A stretch of DNA of 37,704 bases from Bacillota bacterium. Its GTDB lineage: Bacteria > Bacillota > Clostridia > Lachnospirales > Lachnospiraceae. The position numbers and the translations under genes were made by a program. Every line of letters starts with the position of its first letter. The first letter of the stretch is position 1. The stretch lies in the NCBI GenBank assembly GCA_023411215.1, contig JAEYOY010000044.1, forward strand, positions 1 to 37,704. Reading direction: 5' to 3'. Shown piece after piece: positions 25,774-33,799 of this stretch. The notes under the pieces are model-generated. The model saw nothing but the letters and a program-made list of their open reading frames with translations, was not told where the DNA came from and searched no databases.

Positions 25774-26586
25774 TTATAGGTAAGCCTTCACAATCAGATT
25801 CACAGCAATGATTGCGCCTAAATATACCAGCATCGAGGCGTAAGCCATATAATCTCTGCTCTGGTAGCGAAGGGGCTTCATCTTGGTTCTGCCGTCACCT
25901 CCACGGTAGCATCTGGCTTCCATAGCCATCGCAAGGTCATTCGCACGACGGAAAGCCGATACAAATAACGGAACCAGCAAAGGAATTAGACTCTTTGCTC
26001 TCTTAAGGATTCCACCTGATTCAAAATCCGCTCCTCTTGCCATCTGTGCCTTCATAATCTTATCCGTCTCTTCCAGAAGAATAGGGATAAAGCGCAGTGC
26101 GATGGACATCATCATAGAAATCTCGTGTACCGGAACCTTAATATGATTTAACGGTCGTAACACCTTCTCCAGACCATCCGTTAATTGGTTCGGGGTCGTA
26201 GTAAAGGTCATGAGAGAAGAACCGATAATCAGGTAGGTCAGACGGATTGCCATGAAACCGGCACTAATCAAGCCTTCCTTCGTTATCGTAATAAAATAAA
26301 ATTCTACGAGTGGCTCACCCGGTAAGAAGAACATATTGAAGAACACCGTGAACAACAATAGTATTACGACAGCCTTCAGTCCTTTGATAATGAAACGAAA
26401 GGGCACCTTTGATAATTTAATTACGGATACAAGAAATATGGTAACCACAATATATCCATAGAAGGACTGGAAAATAAATAGCGAAATAATAAACAGAAAG
26501 GTACCGATCAGTTTTACTCTCGGGTCCAATCGATGCAATATGGAGTCTGTGGGATAGTACTGTCCAATGGTAATATCTCTGATCAT
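25774..26586 (-). CDS. ecfT: ECF transporter transmembrane component EcfT
   Basis: A 270-residue membrane protein with about five or six spans. Near the C-terminal half it has the two coupling helices with the ARG-type signatures MKAQMARGADFESGG and MAMEARCYRGGDG, which dock onto the two ATPases. It is the scaffold of the group II energy-coupling-factor transporter; substrate-binding S components are encoded elsewhere and shared. It follows ecfA2 by 13 bases. ATG with GGAAG upstream. Assignment is firm from motifs and position. Confidence 0.95.
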   Translation of the reverse strand: MIRDITIGQYYPTDSILHRLDPRVKLIGTFLFIISLFIFQSFYGYIVVTIFLVSVIKLSKVPFRFIIKGLKAVVILLLFTVFFNMFFLPGEPLVEFYFITITKEGLISAGFMAIRLTYLIIGSSLMTFTTTPNQLTDGLEKVLRPLNHIKVPVHEISMMMSIALRFIPILLEETDKIMKAQMARGADFESGGILKRAKSLIPLLVPLFVSAFRRANDLAMAMEARCYRGGDGRTKMKPLRYQSRDYMAYASMLVYLGAIIAVNLIVKAYL

Positions 26587-26599
26587 AATGTCTCACTTC

Positions 26600-27454
26600 C
26601 TATCGACCTGCGCGAAGTAGCGCAAGTATCTCATTCTTAGCTTCTGTTATGGTTGTGGCATCGGTCTTAACCGAATATCCACGATCCTTCAGAGCATTCA
26701 TAACATAGGTTACCTGGGGGGCAGCCAGATGCATCTGCTCCAGCTCTTTATAATGGGTAAATACTTCCTTGGTCGGATGCTGTAATACCAGTTCCCCCTT
26801 ATTCATGACAAAGAGCCGGTCTGCATAATCGGCCACATCCTCCATGCTATGAGTAACCAGAACAATCGTCAATCCACTTTCACGATGGAGCTTGCCGATC
26901 TGCTCCAGGATATCGTCCCTGCCTTTCGGATCAAGACCGGCAGTAGGCTCATCTAGAATTAATACCTCCGGCTTCATAGCCAGAACACCGGCAATCGCCA
27001 CACGCCGCTTCTGCCCACCGGACAATTCGAAGGGAGATGCATCCAAGAGATCATCACCAATACCAACCATCTTCAGGGCTTCATATGCACGAAGCTCACA
27101 CTCTAATTTATCAAGTCCCAGATTCGTCGGTCCAAACAGCACATCCTTGAAGACAGTTGTCTCAAATAACTGATGCTCCGGATATTGAAATACCAAACCC
27201 ACCTTACTGCGGAGTCCGGTCAGCTTATAACCCGGTTCATAGATATCCTCACCATTAAAATAGATGTGGCCGCTGGTTGCCTTGATTAAGCCATTCATAT
27301 GCTGAATCAAGGTGGATTTACCGGAGCCGGTATGACCGATCAGACCTATGAATTCACCCTTGCTGATGGTAAAGCTGATGTCCTTGACTGCATGTCTGGC
27401 AAAGGCTGTGCCACCGCTATAAACATAATTTATCTTATCAAATATAATTTGCAC
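26600..27454 (-). CDS. ecfA2: ECF transporter ATPase EcfA2
   Basis: A 284-residue ABC ATPase starting with GTG at 27454 after GGAGG. Walker A GHTGSGKST at 40-48, Q-loop at Q90 in LVFQYPEHQLF, signature LSGGQ at 144-148, Walker B VLILDEP at about 164-170, and H-loop in VLVTHSMED. It pairs with EcfA1 and, through EcfT, drives vitamin uptake. Order in the operon (second ATPase, next to ecfT) supports EcfA2. Confidence 0.94.
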   Translation of the reverse strand: MQIIFDKINYVYSGGTAFARHAVKDISFTISKGEFIGLIGHTGSGKSTLIQHMNGLIKATSGHIYFNGEDIYEPGYKLTGLRSKVGLVFQYPEHQLFETTVFKDVLFGPTNLGLDKLECELRAYEALKMVGIGDDLLDASPFELSGGQKRRVAIAGVLAMKPEVLILDEPTAGLDPKGRDDILEQIGKLHRESGLTIVLVTHSMEDVADYADRLFVMNKGELVLQHPTKEVFTHYKELEQMHLAAPQVTYVMNALKDRGYSVKTDATTITEAKNEILALLRAGR

Positions 27455-27568
27455 CGTATACCTCCATACTGCCTCGTCGAGGCCAATCCGTTATATGCTC
27501 CTTGCGAGGCTCAAATAGCCTAAATTGGCTTATCTTTACTCCACTTGGATAAACAGTATATCCTAACA
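27455..27568. other. ecfA1-ecfA2 spacer with a small palindrome
   Basis: Unlike the tight ecfA2-ecfT junction, this junction holds 114 bases. GCCTC and GAGGC near 27471-27483 form a small palindrome about 20 bases before the GTG start of ecfA2. It might modulate initiation; no T run follows. Confidence 0.35.
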
Positions 27569-28438
27569 CTATTTTCCCTTATTGGAACGTTTTAGAGCTT
27601 CAATCGCATTAACAAGCTCTTCCACCGTTAGTAGTCCTGCGGGAATATCATAGCCCTCTTTACTCAGCTCATATGCCAGCTCAGTAACCTGCGGCACATC
27701 CATACGATATCTCTTAATCTCCTCCACACGGGAGAAGATCTCTCTCGGAGTTCCTTCCATCACCACATGACCATGCTCCATGACGAATACCTTATCCGCA
27801 TAGATTACCTCGTCCATATGATGGGTAATGAGCAATACCGTTACATTCTCTGTCTTATTCAGCTCCCGGACGGTTGCGATAACCTCCTTACGACCATTGG
27901 GATCAAGCATAGCGGTCGGCTCATCTAGAACGATACATTCGGGTTTCATTGCCATGATGCCGGCAATCGCTACCCTTTGCTTCTGTCCACCGGAAAGCTT
28001 ATTCGGCGAAAGATGTCTGAACTCCAGCATACCGACTGCCTCAAGACTCTTCTCCACCCTCTTCCAAATCTCATCCGTGGGAATTCCCAGATTCTCAGGA
28101 CCAAAGCCTACATCCTCTTCCACTACAGTAGCAATAATTTGATTATCCGGATTCTGGAATACCATTCCTGCACTTTGACGAATATCCCAGAGGTTCTTTT
28201 CCTCCGAGGTCTTTAATCCATTTACCCATACACTGCCTTCCGTTGGATATAAGATCGCATTAATGTGCTTTGCTAATGTGGATTTACCGGACCCGTTTGC
28301 ACCGAGTATGGCAATAAAGTCACCCTTCTTCACATTAAGACTGACCTCATCGATTGCCTTATTAATGGACTCCACATTACCGTTCTCATCCCGTCTAATG
28401 TATTCAAAGGACAGCTTATCTACTTTAATCATATCCAT
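27569..28438 (-). CDS. ecfA1: ECF transporter ATPase EcfA1
   Basis: A 289-residue ABC ATPase. Walker A GANGSGKST at 46-54, Q-loop Q95 in MVFQNPDNQI, signature LSGGQ at 148-152, Walker B IVLDEP at about 169-174, H-loop in LITHHMDE. The FQNPDNQ wording and the position right after rplQ identify EcfA1. The C-terminal 60 residues contain the extra helical region of Ecf ATPases. It is separated from rplQ by a strong terminator and about 780 bases, so it must have its own promoter, which I could not identify with confidence. Confidence 0.95.
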   Translation of the reverse strand: MDMIKVDKLSFEYIRRDENGNVESINKAIDEVSLNVKKGDFIAILGANGSGKSTLAKHINAILYPTEGSVWVNGLKTSEEKNLWDIRQSAGMVFQNPDNQIIATVVEEDVGFGPENLGIPTDEIWKRVEKSLEAVGMLEFRHLSPNKLSGGQKQRVAIAGIMAMKPECIVLDEPTAMLDPNGRKEVIATVRELNKTENVTVLLITHHMDEVIYADKVFVMEHGHVVMEGTPREIFSRVEEIKRYRMDVPQVTELAYELSKEGYDIPAGLLTVEELVNAIEALKRSNKGK

Positions 28439-29221
28439 AATACAGCCTCATTTCTATCTCAATACTTATCGAATCAATTAATCAATATATTGTTTATAAT
28501 CCTTTACCACCCAAACATGTATGCCCATTCATTGATTATGCAAAGAAATATACTTGTTTAGCCGAGCAAATCATTAAAATGGTTACACATGATTATAACT
28601 CATACTTGTGTAAAAAAAAATACAAAAATTAAAATCTTCTTATATTTATGTGAAAACACAAGAAATCCTTAGAAATATCCCACCAAAACCAACATATTTA
28701 ATTTCTTCCATAACATTATCCCTATACCATAAAACCAATCGCAGTAATACACTGTCAGTGTTTCTAAGTCATACATATCAATGCGAACATGTCTGGTATC
28801 AGTTAAATCTATGTATTATTTTATAAATACAACTCGTCTACCTCAGGTCGAATCATATAATTCCATTAGGATTTATCATAACTACTTCTAAGACGTACGC
28901 TATTCCGTCTCCTTTTAATACCTGTATGGCTGTCGCTCACAGAGTGCAGGGAAGGTATATATGCTTGTCCATGATACGATAGTAGAAAGCAGGATAGATT
29001 ATAGACTTCCCGTAATGCACCGTTTGCAAGACAGATTGCTCAATTTGTATTTCGGAAACGAACATAGTCTTCATATGTACGTTTCAGGAATACAAATGAG
29101 TAAGATGTCTTGGAACCGGTGTGTGAGGGGAGCCTATGATCTATCCTGCTTCCTTTCGCATCTGTAAATCAAGCATATAGACCTTCGTCCAGAATAAGCT
29201 CTATTGACATCCCTCTGATCC
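28439..29221. other. Long rplQ-ecfA1 spacer
   Basis: Almost 800 bases without a supported gene. Its right third is the large imperfect palindrome at 28951-29186. The left two thirds are AT-rich. A TATAAT exists on the minus strand near 28594 but without a -35 at a proper distance. Confidence 0.5.
28951..29186. repeat. 236-base imperfect palindrome
   Basis: Left arm 28951-29060 and the reverse complement of right arm 29080-29186 align over their whole length with few gaps. Both begin GAAGGT-TATATGCTTG, share AAGCAGGATAGAT, CACCG, CAAGACA and ATTTGTATT, and end GAAACG. By hand alignment a little under four fifths of positions agree. The loop is 19 bases (29061-29079). Differences are spread over both strands' wobble types, so they do not show which strand, if any, is an RNA. 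Confidence 0.8.
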
Positions 29222-29253
29222 AAAAAAAGAAGACGTAACAGTGTACGTCTTCT
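29222..29253 (-). terminator. Rho-independent terminator of the alpha operon
   Basis: A perfect 10-bp stem (29228-29237 with 29244-29253) around a 6-base loop, followed on the minus strand by seven T. It lies about 25 bases after the rplQ stop codon. Confidence 0.92.
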
Positions 29254-29277
29254 GAATGTTTACTATAAGCGGTGGAA

Positions 29278-29814
29278 TTATACTAACTCGATTAATACTT
29301 CCATTGCTGCATCGCCCTTACGAGGTCCGATCTTAACGATTCTTGTGTAACCACCGTTACGACTGGAATACTTAGGAGCAATCTCATTGAATAACTTATC
29401 GGATAAGTTAATCTCCTTTGTATTTCTCTTCTTACCTGCGTTCTCTGTAGGAACTTCGGTAACCGGGTAAAGATACTTCATCATCTGCTTTCTTGCATGA
29501 AGACGAGTAGCACTGTCCTTCTTAACAGTCTTCTGAACTTCGTCGAAAACAGTAACTTTCTTACCATTAACAACTTCCTTCACTCTCTTACCATCTTTGT
29601 CCTTACGAGCAACCTTAGCAGTTACTGTAACGGTATCAAAGTTGTCTTTTTCTCTTACAGCAAGTGCGATCATGTGCTCTGCAATGCCACGGATTTCCTT
29701 TGCCTTAGCTTCGGTTGTAACAATTTTACCATTGTATAATAAATTGGTAACCTGGTTTCTCAGCAATGCCTTTCTCTGGCTTGAGGTTCTTCCAAGTTTT
29801 CTATAACCTGCCAT
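29278..29814 (-). CDS. rplQ: Large ribosomal subunit protein bL17 (L17), long form
   Basis: A 178-residue L17. The N-terminus MAGYRKLGRTSSQRKALLRN is canonical, as is the C-terminal GGYTRIVKIGPRKGDAAMEV. Typical L17 has about 115-130 residues. The excess is an insertion of about 50-60 charged residues after the first 55 (KVARKDKDGKRVKEVVNGKK and following). Longer L17 proteins occur in Clostridia, so this is a lineage trait and no error. It is the last gene of the alpha operon. GGAGGG precedes the ATG. Confidence 0.96.
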   Translation of the reverse strand: MAGYRKLGRTSSQRKALLRNQVTNLLYNGKIVTTEAKAKEIRGIAEHMIALAVREKDNFDTVTVTAKVARKDKDGKRVKEVVNGKKVTVFDEVQKTVKKDSATRLHARKQMMKYLYPVTEVPTENAGKKRNTKEINLSDKLFNEIAPKYSSRNGGYTRIVKIGPRKGDAAMEVLIELV

Positions 29815-29843
29815 GTGTTTCCCTCCTTTGAATCATTTTATAT

Positions 29844-30803
29844 CTATTCATCGCTCGCGTTTAGAGATAAACCAAGCTCTTTTAATTTTGCAAGAACTTC
29901 TTCTAATGACTTACGTCCAAGATTTCTTACCTTCATCATATCTTCAGCTGTCTTATTTGTAAGCTCTTCCACTGTATTAATACCTGCTCTCTTCAAGCAG
30001 TTGTAAGAACGAACAGATAACTCCAGCTCATCTATGTTCATCTCAAGAACCTTCTCTTTTTCGTTGTCTTCTTTCTCAACCATAATTTCAGCGGTCTTTG
30101 CATGTTCAGACAAGTCAATGAAGGAATTCAGATGCTCACTCAATACCTTAGCCGCTAAGCTTACTGCCTCATCCGGGATGAGCGTACCATTGGTGTATAC
30201 GTCCAAGGTAAGCTTATCAAAGTCAGTAATCTGTCCTACACGGGTGTTCTCAACCATTAGGTTAACACGTTCAACAGGAGTATAGATGGAGTCAATCGGA
30301 ATAATACCGATCGGCAGATCATCATTTTTATTCTTGTCTGCACTCACATAACCTCTACCGTTGGTGATAGTCAACTCTATATAAAGTCTACTATCTGGAC
30401 CACCACATAAGGTTGCAATTACTTGCTCTGGATTAAGTATCTCGATATCCGGGTCAGCTTGTATATCTCCTGCTGTCACTACAACTTCACCTTCAGCTTC
30501 AATGTATGCAGTCTTAGGCTCGTTCGTATCGCTTGTGTTTCTGATTGCTAAGCTCTTGATATTCATGATAATCTCAGTAACATCTTCCTTTACACCAGGA
30601 ATTACGGAAAACTCATGAACAACACCGTCAATCTTTATTTGACTTACGGCAGAACCAGGTAAGGATGAAAGCATGATTCTTCTAAGAGAATTTCCTAAGG
30701 TTGTACCATAGCCTCTCTCTAGAGGTTCTACCACAAAACGTCCAAACTTCTTATCTTCGGAAATTTCTGCAATCTCTATTTTGGGTTTTTCAAAATCAAA
30801 CAC
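29844..30803 (-). CDS. rpoA: RNA polymerase alpha subunit
   Basis: A 319-residue protein of normal length. The N-terminal domain (GYGTTLGNSLRRIMLSSLPG, ATLCGGPDSRLYIELTITNG) makes the dimer that nucleates core enzyme assembly. The C-terminal domain (LELSVRSYNCLKRAGINTVE, then KVRNLGRKSLEEVLAKL) binds UP elements and activators. A GTG start at 30803 lies eight bases after GGAGGG. It sits between rpsD and rplQ as is usual. Confidence 0.97.
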   Translation of the reverse strand: MFDFEKPKIEIAEISEDKKFGRFVVEPLERGYGTTLGNSLRRIMLSSLPGSAVSQIKIDGVVHEFSVIPGVKEDVTEIIMNIKSLAIRNTSDTNEPKTAYIEAEGEVVVTAGDIQADPDIEILNPEQVIATLCGGPDSRLYIELTITNGRGYVSADKNKNDDLPIGIIPIDSIYTPVERVNLMVENTRVGQITDFDKLTLDVYTNGTLIPDEAVSLAAKVLSEHLNSFIDLSEHAKTAEIMVEKEDNEKEKVLEMNIDELELSVRSYNCLKRAGINTVEELTNKTAEDMMKVRNLGRKSLEEVLAKLKELGLSLNASDE

Positions 30804-30853
30804 AACAGGACCCTCCTTCTGGGTATTTTGAGTTGCCTAATAATAATTATTAA

Positions 30854-31450
30854 TTATTTGGAATACAACTCGACAATTAACACTTCGTTTACCGGAACAT
30901 CAATTTGATCTCTTGTAGGCAGTTCCTTAACAACACCTGTAAACGCTTCGTGACTTGCCTCTAGCCATGCAGGTACGGTTCTTCCGTCGGTCACCTCAAA
31001 GATATCCTTATATCTCTGTGTATTCTTAAATTTTTCTTTAATTTCGATCTTGTCTCCAGCCTTTAATGTGTAGGATGGAATGTTTACACATTTGCCGTTA
31101 ACCAATACATGCTTGTGATCTACGATCTGTCTGGACTCTTTTCTTGTTCTGCCATATCCCATACGGAACATAACATTATCAAGTCTGAGCTCTAACAGAG
31201 TCATTAAGTTCTCACCTGCTGTACCCTTCTTCATTTTCTGTGCTCTAGCAAATAAGTTTCTGAAAGGCTGCTCTAACATGCCATAGATAAACTTAGCCTT
31301 CTGCTTTTCTCTTAATTGTAATCCATATTCACTAGTCTTCTTGCCTGCTCTTGCAAATGTTCTGTTTGACTTCTTGTCAATTCCAAGATAAGCAGGTTCC
31401 AGACCAAGAGATCTACATTTCTTTAAAACTGGACTCATGTCTCTTGCCAT
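30854..31450 (-). CDS. rpsD: Small ribosomal subunit protein uS4 (S4)
   Basis: A 198-residue S4 with RNA-binding S4 domain at about 88-145 (LELRLDNVMFRMGYGRTRKE, then VLVNGKCVNIPSYTLKAGD). The N-terminal zinc site is missing: only one cysteine remains in PVLKKCRSLGL, so this is the zinc-free form. S4 starts 30S body assembly and can repress its own operon. The gene lies 16 bases after rpsK. RBS GGGAGG. Confidence 0.97.
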   Translation of the reverse strand: MARDMSPVLKKCRSLGLEPAYLGIDKKSNRTFARAGKKTSEYGLQLREKQKAKFIYGMLEQPFRNLFARAQKMKKGTAGENLMTLLELRLDNVMFRMGYGRTRKESRQIVDHKHVLVNGKCVNIPSYTLKAGDKIEIKEKFKNTQRYKDIFEVTDGRTVPAWLEASHEAFTGVVKELPTRDQIDVPVNEVLIVELYSK

Positions 31451-31466
31451 TGTTATTTACCTCCCA

Positions 31467-31874
31467 TTAGACTCTTCTGCGTTTTGGAGGACGACATCCG
31501 TTATGAGGAACCGGAGTTACATCCTTAATGCTTGTTACTTCTATACCGCAAGCCTGAAGTGCACGAATTGCTGCTTCACGACCCTGGCCAGGTCCTTTAA
31601 CCATAACCTCTACGGATTTTAAACCATGAACAAGTGCTGCCTTTGCTGCTGTCTCAGCTGCCATCTGAGCAGCGTAAGCAGTTGACTTTCTAGAACCTCT
31701 GAAGCCTAATCCGCCGGCACTTGCCCAAGAAAGTGCATTGCCTTCCGAATCAGTCAGCGTAACAATTGTATTGTTAAAAGATGACTGAATGTGTGCCTGT
31801 CCACGATCGACGTTCTTCTTCACACGCTTCTTTGTCACTTTTTTAGCTGATGGTGTTGCCATTTTCTTAGCCAT
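31467..31874 (-). CDS. rpsK: Small ribosomal subunit protein uS11 (S11)
   Basis: A 135-residue S11. Motifs: GQAHIQSSFNNTIVTLTD, GFRGSRKSTAYAAQMAAE, VKGPGQGREAAIRALQ and the conserved C-terminus PHNGCRPPKRRRV. It lies on the platform of the 30S subunit near the mRNA exit. AGGAGGG precedes the ATG. An unusual 301-base gap separates it from rpsM. Confidence 0.97.
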   Translation of the reverse strand: MAKKMATPSAKKVTKKRVKKNVDRGQAHIQSSFNNTIVTLTDSEGNALSWASAGGLGFRGSRKSTAYAAQMAAETAAKAALVHGLKSVEVMVKGPGQGREAAIRALQACGIEVTSIKDVTPVPHNGCRPPKRRRV

Positions 31875-32175
31875 CTAACAAACCCTCCTATTGGATTATT
31901 CGTTACAATTAAATTGGATATCACCAATTTGTCTTGTATTTATTACTGTCCATTTCTATTAAACGGACTCTGATTATCAAATGTGTTACGATAGAAGCTC
32001 GCCATTCGAACCTTCCATTGTCACGAATTGTCGCTTAGACTTACTTAACACTAAGTGCAGTTCAACTCGAAAAACGATTTTCTTGTTGTGTTACACTGAT
32101 CCAAGCATTTCATACCATTGTACAAGTAAGCATTACAAATGTCCTTGAAGCCAAGGAACTTAAGCTTAGCTTAAA
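31875..32175. other. rpsM-rpsK spacer of unusual length
   Basis: In most Firmicutes these genes nearly touch. Here 301 bases lie between them. I see only small hairpins (AAATTGG with CCAATTT near 31912-31931; TCCTTG with CAAGGA near 32142-32157) and no gene or clear promoter. Confidence 0.5.
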
Positions 32176-32544
32176 TTATTTCTTCTTGTTAGCAACAGTT
32201 CTTCTGGGACCTTTTCTTGTTCTAGCGTTAGTCTTAGTCTTCTGACCACGAACCGGAAGTCCCTTTCTATGACGGATACCTCTATAGCATCCGATTTCCT
32301 GCAGTCTCTTGATGTTAAGAGCGATTTCTCTTCTTAAATCACCTTCCACCTGCTGGGTCTCATCAATAATATCACGAATTCTGCCAACTTCTTCGTCTGT
32401 CAAATCTCTAACACGAGTGTCGGGATTAACATTTGCCGCCGCAAGAATACGATTCGCACTTACTCTACCGATACCGTAAATATAGGTAAGTCCGATTTCT
32501 ACACGTTTCTCTCTTGGTAAATCTACACCACTGATACGAGCCAT
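32176..32544 (-). CDS. rpsM: Small ribosomal subunit protein uS13 (S13)
   Basis: A 122-residue S13 of normal length. Motifs: ARISGVDLPREKRVEIGLTY, IYGIGRVSANRIL, and the basic tail GLPVRGQKTKTNARTRKGPR. It sits in the 30S head and contacts the P-site tRNA and the 50S subunit. GGAGG lies before the ATG. Confidence 0.97.
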   Translation of the reverse strand: MARISGVDLPREKRVEIGLTYIYGIGRVSANRILAAANVNPDTRVRDLTDEEVGRIRDIIDETQQVEGDLRREIALNIKRLQEIGCYRGIRHRKGLPVRGQKTKTNARTRKGPRRTVANKKK

Positions 32545-32708
32545 GTGCTTTTACACCTCCAAAAATATTTGTTGTTTCATATACGATGGGAAATCAATTC
32601 AGATAAGAATCAATTCATCGCACTGCATAATCTGTATATGCAAATTATGCAACGTAATAATTACCCTAATATAATAGAGTAATAGATTACGATTTTCAGC
32701 CGCTTTAA

Positions 32709-32873
32709 ATTGTGACCGGCAGGACAATCAACCTGCAGCTAAGAAGCCATGATGACGGCACGGTTCTTAAGACAGTTTCCCTACGGTTAGATGGACCGAA
32801 GGTGGCTGTCCACAATATCACAATGTTCTGCTGCACTTCCGTTCATCGCCGGAACCTACAGCTAGATGATTGT
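32709..32873 (-). ncRNA. Candidate structured RNA or leader between rpmJ and rpsM
   Basis: A closing stem, ATTGTG 32709-32714 with CACAAT 32811-32816, encloses three hairpins: 32719-32723 with 32732-32736; 32739-32748 with 32762-32771; and 32771-32775 with 32806-32810 (inner 32784-32787 with 32795-32798). A fourth hairpin follows outside: 32820-32824 with 32869-32873, enclosing 32830-32833 with 32859-32862 and 32837-32841 with 32850-32854. It is GC-richer than the DNA around it. It would be transcribed in the leader of rpsM. No known family is recognised. Confidence 0.45.
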
Positions 32874-32906
32874 AACACAAAAAGCAAGAACTAGATTATA
32901 TAAAAC

Positions 32907-32940
32907 AATAACGAGTCTTTTGAGGTACTCGAACTATTGT
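32907..32940 (-). other. Hairpin just after rpmJ
   Basis: CAATA and CGAGT on the left arm pair with ACTCG and TATTG on the right, with a small internal loop and a ten-base apical loop. It starts a few bases after the rpmJ stop codon. There is no good T run, so it is more likely a stabiliser or processing site than a terminator. Confidence 0.45.
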
Positions 32941-32943
32941 ATA

Positions 32944-33057
32944 TTAGCCTTGTCTTTGTTTGTGTTTCGGATTCTCACAAATGACTCTGATGGAACCCTT
33001 TCTCTTAATGATTTTGCATTTTTCGCAAATCGGTTTTACTGATGACCTTACTTTCAC
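32944..33057 (-). CDS. rpmJ: Large ribosomal subunit protein bL36 (L36), zinc form
   Basis: A 37-residue L36 that begins with GTG at 33057: MKVRSSVKPICEKCKIIKRK and then GSIRVICENPKHKQRQG. The zinc ligands C11, C14, C27 and H32 are all present. The ribosome binding site is weak (GGGGTG, about eight bases before the GTG). It follows a predicted promoter, so it starts the alpha transcription unit. Confidence 0.97.
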   Translation of the reverse strand: MKVRSSVKPICEKCKIIKRKGSIRVICENPKHKQRQG

Positions 33058-33091
33058 AGTAATTCACCCCTTTCAAAAAAGTCCGTTTACT

Positions 33092-33120
33092 ATTATATCA
33101 CCGCAGTTAAATAATAGCAA
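33092..33120 (-). promoter_or_regulatory. Predicted promoter of the rpmJ-rplQ unit
   Basis: On the minus strand TTGCTA (33115-33120) and a perfect TATAAT (33092-33097) are exactly 17 bases apart. The predicted start is about 28 bases before the rpmJ start codon. With the hairpin after infA it divides the spc and alpha parts. Confidence 0.7.
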
Positions 33121-33180
33121 GCAATTTTTTAATTACTAAATATCCATATCATCTTTAGTAACCGCAAGTAAGTTATTTAT

Positions 33181-33210
33181 AAAAAATCTTCCTTTTACAG
33201 AAGCCTTTTT
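33181..33210 (-). terminator. Probable terminator or attenuator after infA
   Basis: On the minus strand an A run plus CTTC pairs with GAAG plus a T run (core 33200-33203 with 33188-33191), with a small bulge. It lies about 30 bases after the infA stop. The GC core is short, so termination is probably partial. Confidence 0.5.
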
Positions 33211-33237
33211 ATCATGCATTCACGTAATTTGATTGCC

Positions 33238-33456
33238 CTATTTGTCACGCCAGATAATTCTACCCTTGGTTAAATCATAGGGGGACAGCTCAAGCGTCAC
33301 CTTATCACCGGGTACGATCTTAATGAAATTCATACGAAGCTTACCACTGATATGTGCAAGTACTCTGTGTCCATTCTCAAGTTCAACCTGAAACATTGCA
33401 TTCGGTAATTTCTCTATAACAGTTCCTTCGATTTCAACAACATCAGTCTTAGACAT
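33238..33456 (-). CDS. infA: Translation initiation factor IF-1
   Basis: A 72-residue S1/OB-fold protein: MSKTDVVEIEGTVIEKLPNA, MFQVELENGHRVLAHISGK, RMNFIKIVPGDKVTLELSPY and KGRIIWRDK. It binds the 30S A site during initiation. Its start codon overlaps the stop of the KOW gene by one base, so translation is coupled. AGGAGG lies inside the end of the KOW gene. Confidence 0.97.
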   Translation of the reverse strand: MSKTDVVEIEGTVIEKLPNAMFQVELENGHRVLAHISGKLRMNFIKIVPGDKVTLELSPYDLTKGRIIWRDK

Positions 33457-33740
33457 TACTCAACCTCCTTACTTGATATTTCATTTTGTACCAGTTTGAT
33501 TGCTCTCTTTATCTCTTCGTTCTTAACTGTCCTATTTTGTACCTTAACAGCTAAACACGGTTCAATATCGGATAGCATTCTTATATGGATCCTTTTCTTC
33601 TTCTTAGGCCGTTCCAGAGTTCTAATTCTGCCGTCCACTAAATAAACATATTCCGAATCCATCTCAAATATTACATAGCACTTTCCGGAGTCGTGCCCGG
33701 CTGTTGCAACGACAAAACACCCGATTGTAAACTCATTCAT
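33456..33740 (-). CDS. KOW-domain RNA-binding protein (L14e/L6e/L27e-like)
   Basis: A 94-residue protein. The first half is a KOW-type beta barrel: GCFVVATAGHDSGKCYVIFE, then YVYLVDGRIRTLERPKKKKR. The second half is a short helical region. Such a gene is regularly found between map and infA in Clostridia and is annotated as an L14e/L27e-like RNA-binding protein. Its target is not known; ribosome association is inferred from domain and position. RBS is weak (GGAAAGG, far upstream). Confidence 0.88.
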   Translation of the reverse strand: MNEFTIGCFVVATAGHDSGKCYVIFEMDSEYVYLVDGRIRTLERPKKKKRIHIRMLSDIEPCLAVKVQNRTVKNEEIKRAIKLVQNEISSKEVE

Positions 33741-33799
33741 TATTGAAAATAACCTTTCCGGAATGATTTGATGAGAAAATTACTCTAAGGTTCTCATCA

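Noticed and set aside
28580..28620. A minus-strand promoter for ecfA1 around the TATAAT near 28594
   Set aside because: At 17 bases upstream there is only a T run, with two of six matches to the -35.
28961..29167. A 68-codon plus-strand ORF in the rplQ-ecfA1 spacer
   Set aside because: It lies wholly inside the large palindrome, has no ribosome binding site, and its sequence is explained by the inverted repeat.
32712..32894. A 60-codon plus-strand ORF in the rpmJ-rpsM spacer
   Set aside because: It coincides with the branched structure, lacks a ribosome binding site and runs against the operon. The base pairing explains the region better.
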